Part shown: positions 1 to 7,366 of the stretch, one piece after another | Position numbering within the stretch: position 1 is the stretch's first letter | Layout: every line of letters begins with the position of its first letter | DNA from: QHCA01 sp038237645 | GTDB lineage: Bacteria > Actinomycetota > Actinomycetes > Mycobacteriales > QHCA01 | Direction: 5' to 3' | Length of the DNA stretch: 64,000 bases | Assembly (NCBI GenBank): GCA_038237645.1 | Contig: JBBRYN010000001.1 | Span: 118,978-182,977 of the forward strand | Program-made: the position numbers and the translations under genes | Notes under the pieces: generated by a model | Database searches by the model: none | The model's input: only the letters and a program-made list of their open reading frames with translations | Told to the model about the DNA's origin: nothing

Positions 1-38
1 GAGCCCCATCCACCACCACACGGAAGGCCCATTCCGAA

Positions 39-1178
39 ATGACTCCTCCGCACAACTACCTCGCGGTGATCAAGGTCGTCGGAATCGGCGGCGGCGGCGT
101 CAACGCCGTCAACCGGATGATCGAGGTCGGGCTCAAGGGCGTCGAGTTCATCGCGATCAACACCGACGCCCAGGCCCTGCTCATGAGCGACGCCGACGTG
201 AAGCTCGACATCGGCCGTGAGCTCACCCGTGGGCTCGGCGCCGGTGCGAATCCCGACGTCGGCAAGCAGGCGGCCGAGGACCATCGCGACGAGATCGAGG
301 AGGTGCTCAAGGGCGCCGACATGGTCTTCGTGACCGCCGGCGAGGGTGGCGGCACCGGCACCGGAGGCGCCCCGATCGTGGCCAGCATGGCCCGCAAGTT
401 GGGGGCCCTGACCATCGGTGTGGTCACCCGGCCGTTCTCCTTCGAGGGCAAGCGCCGGGCCACCCAGGCCGAGTTGGGCATCGAGCACCTGCGTGACGAA
501 TGCGACACGCTGATCGTCATCCCCAACGACCGGCTGCTGCAGATCGGTGACAAGCACGTCAGCGTCATGGACGCCTTCAAGACCGCCGATCAGGTGCTGC
601 TCTCCGGTGTCCAGGGGATCACCGACCTGATCACCACGCCAGGCCTGATCAACCTCGACTTCGCCGACGTCAAGTCGGTGATGGCCGGGGCCGGGTCGGC
701 CCTGATGGGCATCGGTAGTGCCCGAGGTGCCGACCGTGCCGTCTCGGCGGCAGAGACCGCGATCGCGAGCCCGTTGCTCGAGGCATCCATGGAGGGTGCG
801 CACGGTGTCCTGCTGTCCATCTCCGGTGGATCCGATCTCGGGCTGTTCGAGATCAACGAGGCAGCCTCGCTCGTCGCCGACGCGGCACATCCCGATGCCA
901 ACATCATCTTCGGTGCCGTGATCGACGACGCGCTGGGCGACGAGGTGCGGGTCACCGTCATCGCGGCAGGTTTCGACGGCGGCGCACCGGCGTACAAGAA
1001 GTCGGAGCCACGCCGCACACACGCACCCGTCGAAGCCGTGCGGCCGGCGAACAACGGCACGCGTCCTCCACCGGTCGAGGTGAGCCAGGGCGCCTCTTCG
1101 GTGGCCCGGCCACCCGACCGGCCCCGGCGCACCGTCGTCTTCGACGACGACCTCGATGTGCCGGACTTCCTGAAGTAG
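39..1178 (+). CDS. ftsZ: Cell division GTPase FtsZ
   Basis: Tubulin-like GTPase that polymerises at mid-cell into the Z-ring and recruits the divisome. Seen: the N-terminal nucleotide-binding glycine loop GIGGGGVNAVNRM (from residue 15), the tubulin signature GGGTGTGG at residues 103-110, the synergy-loop segment NLDFAD at 205-210, a variable Pro-rich linker, and the conserved C-terminal partner-binding tail DDDLDVPDFLK at 369-379. The 379-residue length is normal for the family. The ATG is preceded by GGAAGG about 11 nt upstream and gives the typical actinobacterial N-terminus MTPPHNYLAVIKVVG. It is first in a same-strand run with pgeF, yggS, sepF, yggT and divIVA; the upstream gene lies outside the window. 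Confidence 0.98.
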   Translation: MTPPHNYLAVIKVVGIGGGGVNAVNRMIEVGLKGVEFIAINTDAQALLMSDADVKLDIGRELTRGLGAGANPDVGKQAAEDHRDEIEEVLKGADMVFVTAGEGGGTGTGGAPIVASMARKLGALTIGVVTRPFSFEGKRRATQAELGIEHLRDECDTLIVIPNDRLLQIGDKHVSVMDAFKTADQVLLSGVQGITDLITTPGLINLDFADVKSVMAGAGSALMGIGSARGADRAVSAAETAIASPLLEASMEGAHGVLLSISGGSDLGLFEINEAASLVADAAHPDANIIFGAVIDDALGDEVRVTVIAAGFDGGAPAYKKSEPRRTHAPVEAVRPANNGTRPPPVEVSQGASSVARPPDRPRRTVVFDDDLDVPDFLK

Positions 1179-1182
1179 GCGG

Positions 1183-1887
1183 ATGCACAGGGTTCGCCGG
1201 GTCGTCACAACACGCGCAGGCGGGGTCAGCGCACCACCGTACGCGTCGTTCAATCTCGGTCGCAGCGTCGGAGACGATCCCGCCGCCGTGTCCGCCAACC
1301 GGGCGAGGCTGGCCGACTCTCTCGGGCTGCCCGAGGAGCGGCTGATGTGGATGCGACAGGTGCACGGCGCGGCGGTGCACACCGTCAACCGGCCGCGCCC
1401 GGGTGGACTGCCGGACGGTGACGCGCTCGTCACTCGGGAACGGGAGCTGGCGCTGGTCGCCCTCGCCGCCGACTGCGTGCCGGTGCTGCTGGCCGATGCC
1501 GGCGCCGGCGTGGTCGGGGCGGCGCATGCGGGCCGGCCGGGCGCCGCGAGCGGAGTCGCCGTCGCAGCGGTGCGCGCCATGATCGCATTGGGGGCCGATC
1601 CCGCCAACATCGACGTGCTGCTGGGACCAGCCGTGTGTGGCCGCTGCTACGAGGTACCGCCCGCCATGCGGGACGAGGTCGCGGCTGCGCTGCCCGGCAG
1701 TGCGACGACCACCCGGGGCGGCACGCCCGGTCTCGACATCCGGGCCGGCCTCGTGCGGCAACTCGAGGCGGCCGGGGTCGGCACCATCGTCGTCGATGCC
1801 GTCTGCACCATGGAGGACCGCCGATTCTTCAGCCATCGCCGGGAGGGCGTCACCGGACGGTTCGCCGGCGTGGTCTGGCTGTCATGA
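1183..1887 (+). CDS. pgeF: Peptidoglycan editing factor PgeF (YfiH/LACC1 family)
   Basis: YfiH/DUF152-family protein, a homologue of human LACC1. Family members are linked to purine nucleoside cleavage and to removing mis-incorporated residues from peptidoglycan precursors. Seen: the three expected metal/catalytic positions, H61 in QVHG, C98 in AADCVPVLL and H115 in AAHAGRPG. The usual GWRG after the last histidine reads GRPG here. The 234 residues are full length. It begins 4 nt after the ftsZ stop and its TGA overlaps the ATG of yggS, so it is probably translated in the ftsZ operon. The exact reaction in this organism is inferred from the family only. Confidence 0.9.
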   Translation: MHRVRRVVTTRAGGVSAPPYASFNLGRSVGDDPAAVSANRARLADSLGLPEERLMWMRQVHGAAVHTVNRPRPGGLPDGDALVTRERELALVALAADCVPVLLADAGAGVVGAAHAGRPGAASGVAVAAVRAMIALGADPANIDVLLGPAVCGRCYEVPPAMRDEVAAALPGSATTTRGGTPGLDIRAGLVRQLEAAGVGTIVVDAVCTMEDRRFFSHRREGVTGRFAGVVWLS

Positions 1888-2579
1888 GCGGCGGCCGGGT
1901 GCAGCAGTTGGCGGCCAACCTCGAAGGCTTCCAACGGCGCCTGCTCGCCGCCTGCGAAGCGGCCGGCCGTGACCGGTCGGAGATCACCGTCGTCGCGGTG
2001 ACCAAGACCTTTCCTGCTTCCGACGTGCGCGCACTGGCCGCTCTCGGACTCGGCGACTTCGGGGAAAACCGCGACGCCGAGGCCCGGGTCAAGGCGGCCG
2101 AAGTGCCGGACGTCCGGTGGCACTTCGTCGGCCGGCTGCAGCGCAACAAGTGCCGGTCGGTGGCGACGTACGCCGACGCCGTCCACAGCATTGACCGGGT
2201 CGAATTGGCCGACGCGCTCGGCAACGCCGCGGCTCGCGCCGCCCGGGTTATCGACGTGCTGGTCCAGGTGAGCCTGGACGGCGACACCACTCGCGGTGGC
2301 GCGCTGCCTGCCGATGTCCCGGCCGTGGCCGAGGCCTGCGCCCGGGCCGAGTGCCTCCGGCTGTCCGGGGCGATGGCTGTCGCTCCGATCGGCACCCGCC
2401 CCGACGACGCGTTCGCGCGGCTGGCCGAGGTGGCTGCCGCGTTGGTTGCCGTCCATCCCCGGGCAGACGCCATTTCGGCCGGAATGAGCACTGACCTGGA
2501 ATCTGCGGTGCGATGTGGCGCGACACACGTGCGTGTCGGTACGGCGTTGCTCGGCGGCCGAATGCCTCTGAGCAGGTAG
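1884..2579 (+). CDS. yggS: YggS/PROSC-family PLP homeostasis protein
   Basis: Cytosolic pyridoxal-phosphate-binding protein with an alanine-racemase-like barrel; the family buffers PLP and has no known catalytic activity. Seen: the PLP lysine K41 in VAVTKTFP, then FGENR, WHFVGRLQRNK and the C-terminal phosphate-binding stretch MSTDLESAV followed by THVRVGTALLGG. I chose the ATG at 1884 because it overlaps the pgeF stop as ATGA and yields a normal 231-residue protein; the open frame extends farther upstream, but that part is antisense-like shadow of pgeF. Neighbouring pgeF and sepF match the usual actinobacterial ftsZ cluster. Confidence 0.93.
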   Translation: MSGGRVQQLAANLEGFQRRLLAACEAAGRDRSEITVVAVTKTFPASDVRALAALGLGDFGENRDAEARVKAAEVPDVRWHFVGRLQRNKCRSVATYADAVHSIDRVELADALGNAAARAARVIDVLVQVSLDGDTTRGGALPADVPAVAEACARAECLRLSGAMAVAPIGTRPDDAFARLAEVAAALVAVHPRADAISAGMSTDLESAVRCGATHVRVGTALLGGRMPLSR

Positions 2580-2628
2580 TGTCGCTCACCAGGTGAGACA
2601 GCTTTCCCTCGACGAGGAAGGACGCCCG

Positions 2629-3129
2629 ATGGCCGGCGCTATGCGCAAGATGGGGGTCTACCTCGGCCTTGTCGAGGACGACGACCGCCTGCACGCGGAC
2701 GACTTCGACGACCCCGACGACTACGACGCCGACGTCCCCAGCCACCCGGCGGCCCGGTCCACCGACCGGACCCAGTCGATGACCCGCGGTGGCCTCGCCC
2801 TGGACACCCGCCCGACGACGCACACCCGGCAGGAGTCGCCGAGCGTCGCGGCATACCGGATCACCACGCTGCATCCGCGCACCTACAACGAAGCCCGCAC
2901 CATCGGCGAGCACTTCCGCGAGGGGGTGCCGGTGATCATGAACCTGACCGAGATGGACGACTCCGACGCCAAGCGGTTGGTCGACTTCGCCGCGGGCCTG
3001 TCCTTCGGTCTCCGAGGACGCATCGAGCGCATCACCAACAAGGTCTTCCTGCTGTCGCCGGCCAACGTCGACGTCACCGCTGAGGACAAGGCGCGCATCG
3101 CCGAGGGTGGGTTCTTCAACCAGAGCTGA
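2629..3129 (+). CDS. sepF: Cell division protein SepF
   Basis: FtsZ-binding membrane anchor that aligns Z-ring filaments; in actinobacteria, which lack FtsA, it is the main FtsZ tether. Seen: N-terminal amphipathic segment MAGAMRKMGVYLGLVEDDD, an acidic disordered linker, then the SepF (DUF552) core from about residue 80 with HPRTYNEA, VIMNLTEMDDSDAKRLVDF and GLSFGLRG. An in-frame GTG lies 36 nt upstream, but the ATG at 2629 has an AGGAAGGA ribosome site at 2615-2622 and starts exactly at the conserved amphipathic helix, giving 166 residues. Confidence 0.95.
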   Translation: MAGAMRKMGVYLGLVEDDDRLHADDFDDPDDYDADVPSHPAARSTDRTQSMTRGGLALDTRPTTHTRQESPSVAAYRITTLHPRTYNEARTIGEHFREGVPVIMNLTEMDDSDAKRLVDFAAGLSFGLRGRIERITNKVFLLSPANVDVTAEDKARIAEGGFFNQS

Positions 3130-3142
3130 GATACTCGCGCCG

Positions 3143-3433
3143 GTGAAGATCTTCTACGCGGTTCTCTACGACCTCCTGTTCCTGTTCCAGATCCTCCTGA
3201 TCGCGCGCATCGTCGTCGTATACGTCATGATGTTTGCTCGGTCGTGGCGGCCCGGGCGGCTGCTGGCGATTATTCTGGAGGTAATCTTCTCGGTCACGGA
3301 TCCGCCACTGAAGGCGCTAGCCAGAGTGATACCGCCCCTCCGTGTGGGTGGAATCACCCTGGATCTATCGTTCCTGGTGTTGTTCATCATCGTCCAAATC
3401 CTCATCATCGTCGTCCGGAGGCTGGCAGCATGA
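3143..3433 (+). CDS. yggT: YggT-family membrane protein
   Basis: Small integral membrane protein of the YggT family (96 residues from the GTG start). Two hydrophobic segments are visible, LLFLFQILLIARIVVVYVMM near the N-terminus and LSFLVLFIIVQILIIVV at the C-terminus, separated by the family motif VTDPPLKALARVIPPLRVGG. Members sit between sepF and divIVA in most actinobacteria, and a role in envelope or division-site biology is inferred from that context; the molecular function is not established. The GTG at 3143 places the start at VKIFYAVLYDLL; the open frame upstream overlaps sepF and is not family-like. Confidence 0.9.
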   Translation: MKIFYAVLYDLLFLFQILLIARIVVVYVMMFARSWRPGRLLAIILEVIFSVTDPPLKALARVIPPLRVGGITLDLSFLVLFIIVQILIIVVRRLAA

Positions 3434-3479
3434 CCGAGATGCGGTGCGCCACTGAGCCGACCAGTCCCGAGGAGCACAG

Positions 3480-4316
3480 ATGCCGCTGACGCCCGCCGAC
3501 GTTCACAACGTTGCCTTCAAGAAGCCGCCAATCGGCAAGCGGGGGTACGACGAGGACGAGGTCGACGCGTTCCTCGACGAGGTCGAGCGTGAACTCGCCC
3601 GCCTGATCGAGGAGAACAACGACCTGCGAGCCCAGCTGGAGCGGGCCCATCGTTCGCGGCCGAACACCCCACCCGCCAACCAGCCGGTGGTGCCGGCGCA
3701 GGCGACGGGCCCGTCTGAGAACGAGCAGCGGCTGGCCCGGGAAAACTCCGAGCTCAAGTCCCAGTTGCAGCAGCTCGAGCAGCGGCTGCGCCAGGCGGCG
3801 GCCCAGTCCGTCGCCCAGCCGACCGAGTCGCTTCCCGTGCCGATGCCGATCCCGGCGCCGATGCCGGCCCAGCAGTCGCCCGGGGCCGACGGCGAGCAGG
3901 CATTGTCGGTGCTGATGACAGCTCAGCGCACCGCCAACGAGCATGTCGCCGACGCCCGGCGGGAGGCCGACAAGCTGCTGCTCGACGCCCGGGCCAAGGC
4001 CGACGAGGTGACCAGGGAGGCCCGGGTAAAGGCCGATGCGCTCGAGCGAGAGGCTCGCCAGCGCCACCAGGAGGCCATGGGTGGGCTGGAGATGAAGCGC
4101 CAGGCATTGCAGAAGCACATCGAGGAGCTCAAGGCCTTCGAGCGCGAATACCGCACCCGGCTCAAGGCCTACCTCGAAAGCCAGTTGCGCGATCTCGACG
4201 GCCGCGGCGCTGCGATCGAGAGCGACTCCGGCCGGGCTGCCGGCGGCGGTGCCTTCGTCACCTCGGGAAATTCTGCCCTGGGCCAATCCGATCCCAGCCC
4301 GCCCGGCCGCCGATGA
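3480..4316 (+). CDS. divIVA: DivIVA/Wag31 polar growth protein
   Basis: Coiled-coil scaffold that binds curved membrane at the poles and septum and directs apical peptidoglycan synthesis in actinobacteria. Seen: the membrane-binding N-terminus LTPADVHNVAFKKPP..GYDEDEVDAFLDEVE (residues 3-37), a first coiled coil to about 110, a Pro/Met-rich hinge PMPIPAPMPAQQ near 120-131, a second long coiled coil with repeated ADARREADKLLLDARAKAD heptads (about 155-245), and a Gly/Ser-rich tail. GAGGAGCAC lies just before the ATG. It follows yggT as expected. Its 278 residues are somewhat longer than the usual mycobacterial Wag31 because of the hinge and tail. Confidence 0.95.
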   Translation: MPLTPADVHNVAFKKPPIGKRGYDEDEVDAFLDEVERELARLIEENNDLRAQLERAHRSRPNTPPANQPVVPAQATGPSENEQRLARENSELKSQLQQLEQRLRQAAAQSVAQPTESLPVPMPIPAPMPAQQSPGADGEQALSVLMTAQRTANEHVADARREADKLLLDARAKADEVTREARVKADALEREARQRHQEAMGGLEMKRQALQKHIEELKAFEREYRTRLKAYLESQLRDLDGRGAAIESDSGRAAGGGAFVTSGNSALGQSDPSPPGRR

Positions 4317-4358
4317 TGTCCGGCGGGGCCGCGGCGGCACCCTCCTGAGGATGCTGGT

Positions 4359-4979
4359 GTGATCGTCGTCTCGTTGCTGCTGTTCCTCGCCGGTGTCGGG
4401 CTGCTGGCCGCCGGGCTGGTGAGCGAGAGCATCACCATGGAGGTCGGCTCGATCGGGGCCGCGCTACTTGCCGCGATGGTGCTGTATCTCGGGGTACGAC
4501 GTCGCGGCACTCCGGCGGAGCCCGACGAGTCGCCGGGGCCGCAAAACTTCACCCCGCTGCCGTCGGCGTCGGCGTCCGACTGGTCAGATCCGCAGCGAGA
4601 GGGTCCGGCCGGATCGTCCGAGCGGGCCGACTGGCACCCCGATCCGGCCGACGGGGCGGTCCCGGCGGCTGACTCCAGTCATGAGTGGGCCGACTTCGAG
4701 GCCCTCGAGGCCGCTGAGGCCATGGCGGGATCCGATGAGCCCGACGAGGAGGTCGTCTCTCCAGCGGATGCGCAGCGAGTGGCCGGGCGCGACGACGACG
4801 TGCTGGTCGTCGACGGCCGGCCTCGCTACCACCTCGAGCTGTGCGCGGCACTCGGCGACGACGAGACGGTGCCGCTCCCGGTCAGCGAGGCGCGGGAGGC
4901 GGGCTTCACCCCGTGTGCTCGGTGCCGGCCCGATTCGCACATCCTGGATGGGGCCTGGCGCTCCGGCTCGACCCGTTGA
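4359..4979 (+). CDS. Membrane protein with C-terminal Cys/His metal-binding-like motif
   Basis: Unassigned 206-residue protein starting at GTG 4359 (CTGAGG upstream; an ATG 8 nt earlier hits a stop at once). Two N-terminal transmembrane helices are visible (about residues 1-20 and 30-46), then an acidic, low-complexity stretch, then a compact C-terminal motif near residues 147-195: DGRPRYHLELC, followed after a gap by EAREAGFTPCARCRPDSH. The pattern YH-x3-C ... G-x-T-P-C-x2-C-x-P recurs at the C-termini of many surface or envelope proteins and suggests a zinc knuckle; that is inference. Its position directly after divIVA is common in actinobacteria and hints at an envelope role. Confidence 0.75.
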   Translation: MIVVSLLLFLAGVGLLAAGLVSESITMEVGSIGAALLAAMVLYLGVRRRGTPAEPDESPGPQNFTPLPSASASDWSDPQREGPAGSSERADWHPDPADGAVPAADSSHEWADFEALEAAEAMAGSDEPDEEVVSPADAQRVAGRDDDVLVVDGRPRYHLELCAALGDDETVPLPVSEAREAGFTPCARCRPDSHILDGAWRSGSTR

Positions 4980-5034
4980 ACACCTGCTGAGCAAGTCTGG
5001 CGTCGGGCGCACCGGCAAGCCGGTCCCAGGCGGC

Positions 5035-6616
5035 CTACCGTGGTGGCGACAGCGGGCGCCGTCCAGCGAGCGCTGCGGCGGCCGCGACTGCATTCTGCTG
5101 CTCGGCGAAGGACAGGTCGGGTCGGGGGCGCGGCGGTGCCGGGGGGTCCTGCAAGGCGCGCCAGGTGGACTGGTCGACGACGACGGCGGGCGGTTGGTCC
5201 GGTGCCCGCTCCTGCACCAACCCGTGCTCGTACTGGAACCGGTTGACGCCCGCCTGGGTGAACTCGTCGTACGTGCCGGTGCGGGGCACGTCGATCCCGT
5301 GCGCGTGCAGCCGGTCCTGCAGCATGAACACGTCATGGTTGCTGGTGCCCAGCGCGACGATGGGGGCAGGGGTGGGCGCCTGCGACGGCACCGTGACCGG
5401 CTCTCCCTGCGGTGGCGGCGGTTGGAACCGCGGCTGGTCGAACGGGGTCCCTTGGTCGACGGAGAAGTGGCCGGGCGGCTGGGTCACCGATGAGGGGCTG
5501 GCCGCCGCGATCGAGACGTCGGCCGGCAGGGTCATCGTCATCCGGCTGAGCTCCGACCAGCTGAAACCGGCAACACTGCCCGTCGCCGGATTGCCGACTG
5601 CGGCGACGATCGCCTGCCCCGCCCGGGTCCGCTCGATCGCTCCGCCGACCGCCGGCCCGATGACGGGCGACACGCTCCCGGCCGTGATGCCCAGCGCGGC
5701 GGTGACGCCCATGCTCTGCCAGAACGCCGGATCGGTCACAGACACCCCGTTGAACATGAGCGCACCGGCCCCCGCGACCGTGACGTTGAGGCCGCCGCCC
5801 CATGCGCCGCGCGCCGCGAAGGACTGCCAACTGCGCAGCGGCAAAGCGTTGATGCCCAACCACTGCGGGATGCCAACGATGCCGGGTGTCGTCGCCATGC
5901 CGAAGAGCTGGTTGGCCCAGTCGTCCCCGGTGTAGTTGAGCGGGTTGGCGGCGAAGCCCAGCCCCTGCAGCCAGGCGCCGCCCTGCCACCACTTGGTCGC
6001 GAACCGGCCGATGCCGAGGACACCGCCGACCACCGCGGTCCCCTGGAGGATGTCGAGCGATGCGTTGTAGGAGTGCAGCCAGGTCCACAGCTTCGTCAGG
6101 CCGGTCGCCCGCTGCATGGCCGCCGCGTCCGCGGCCACCCAACTCGCGGTGAGACCGCTGGCGGCCGCCTCCGCCTCCGCGCCTTCGAGCCCGGCGACGA
6201 CGTCGGCCAGCCGCGCTCCGTAGGCGAGTGCCGTGAGCGGCCCGCCGAGCAGGAACGAAACTGCGAAGAGCGCCAAACTGATCTTGAAGTGGGTGCTCGC
6301 CTTCTGCTGCTCCTCCTTCGCTGCGGCCTGGTCGTCGAGCAGGATGGCGGCGCCCTCGTTGGCGGTCGCGAGCCCGGGTGAAGTGGCCCTCCAGCGCGGT
6401 GAGGTCGTGGTCGAGGTTGTCCTTCCAGGCACCCTTCGCGGTCTGCAGTGCAGGGTCCTGCCGGGCTGTGCTGAGTTCGTGACCGCCGGTGGCGAAGGCC
6501 TTCGCCAGCGTCCGGTGCTCCCCCGCCCGGTGGCGCAGCGCCTCGGGGTTGCCGCCTGGATCAAACAGCTCCATCACCTTGTCGGTGACGGCGTTCACGA
6601 TCCCGTCGAGATCCAT
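5035..6616 (-). pseudogene. Frameshifted ESX/WXG-like secreted protein with peptidoglycan-binding-like C-terminus
   Basis: Two overlapping minus-strand frames form one protein. It starts at the ATG ending at 6616 (MDLDGIVNAVTDKVMELF, AGGAG upstream) and reads to about 6376 (TALEGHFTRA), then continues in the next frame as GLATANEGAAILLDD to the stop at 5035. Removing one C from the CCC/GGG run at 6376-6378 joins them seamlessly as HFTGLATANEG. Seen in the joined protein: a helical N-terminus with GAWKDNLDHDL, a long hydrophobic middle (ISLALFAVSFLLGG and later segments), a Pro/Gln-rich linker, and a C-terminal block around VFMLQDRL...FTQAGVNRFQYEHGL that resembles PG_binding_1. Type VII secretion is inferred from the architecture and its small partner. 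It may be a sequencing error or a recent inactivation. Confidence 0.7.
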
Positions 6617-6700
6617 CGCCTACTCCTGCCCCCGTTGCCAAACCCTGTCGAGGAAGGGTCTTGCCGAGTCTCTCGCTAGCCAGCGTCGTGGCCCCGGGCG

Positions 6701-7042
6701 CTATTTCACAATCTGTCGCAGCACTGCCTCATTGGCCGCGTCACAGCCGGCGAAGTCCTTGGCGCACTCCGTCAGGTGCTGGCCGGCGGCCTCCGCATGG
6801 TTGTGGTTGACGGTGCCGACATCCTCCGTCACGTCGGTGAACTGCAGAAGGCTCCGGAACATCTCCAGGTCGCCCTTGAGGTTGCCGAAGTCGAGGGGGA
6901 AGGGGTGCGGGCTGTGGCGGAATTGCCGGATCGCGTCCCCCAAGGTGGCCATCGACTGCTGGACCCGGTTGGCGAGGGCCCCCACGGGCGCCGGGTCGAT
7001 CGCGACCTCGCTGCTCGCGGTGCCAGTCGCAGTGATACCCAT
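6701..7042 (-). CDS. Small helical protein, possible ESX-like export partner
   Basis: 113-residue protein beginning at ATG 7042 with AGAGGAG 5 nt upstream (an in-frame start at 7069 lacks this signal). The sequence is almost all helix-forming: DPAPVGALANRVQQSMATLGDAIRQF, then a short Pro-containing turn, then LKGDLEMFRSLLQF and a C-terminal helix ending AANEAVLRQIVK. Two cysteines (ECAKDFAGCD) lie near the end. This helix-turn-helix size and its place directly upstream of the larger WXG-like gene resemble EspC/DUF2580-type type VII secretion substrates, but no WXG motif is present, so the family is not certain. No secretion ATPase or EccB-E gene is nearby. Confidence 0.6.
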   Translation of the reverse strand: MGITATGTASSEVAIDPAPVGALANRVQQSMATLGDAIRQFRHSPHPFPLDFGNLKGDLEMFRSLLQFTDVTEDVGTVNHNHAEAAGQHLTECAKDFAGCDAANEAVLRQIVK

Positions 7043-7319
7043 TTCGGCTCCTCTGGGCGCGGACGACAAAACTGGTCGGGGGACCGACGGTGCCGGCCGG
7101 GGATCGCTCGGACCGTCGCTCCGGCAAACGTCTTGATCATGCTAGAGCCTGACCGGCCAGCGGATTCCGGCCCGGCAGCAACCTGCCGCGTGGCCGCGCC
7201 GATCTTTCCGCCGACTGCGCCCGATGTGTCGCAATGTCGGGTCCGGAAACATGCTGAAACAATTTCGGCAGGGTCCTGCCGCGCGCCGGGGCGATCCTCG
7301 GGCGGCAGTGCAGGGACGC
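7043..7319. other. Intergenic region between the ESX-like gene and ileS
   Basis: No credible gene in either strand. It must hold the promoter for the minus-strand gene starting at 7042; a TAGCAT hexamer lies on the minus strand near 7141-7146, but I see no matching -35 and do not call a promoter. The part nearest ileS (7320-7366) is a copy of the dispersed repeat described separately. Confidence 0.5.
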
Positions 7320-7366
7320 CGATTGTCTCGCTGCGCCTGGCTTCGCTTCGAAGTTCGCTGGTCTAG
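7320..7366 (-). repeat. Stop-associated dispersed repeat, copy 1 (after ileS)
   Basis: Read on the minus strand, the ileS stop TAG (7365-7363) begins a segment that aligns with the repeat after dnaE: TAG, AGCGA, TCGA, GCGAAGC, AGG, GCAGCGAGA, CAAT occur in the same order and spacing. By eye it is roughly three quarters identical to the dnaE copies. It lies in the same orientation relative to its gene as the other copies. Confidence 0.6.

Noticed and set aside
5011..5024. Terminator hairpin ACCGG-CAAG-CCGGT between converging genes
   Set aside because: Only five base pairs and no U-run on either strand.
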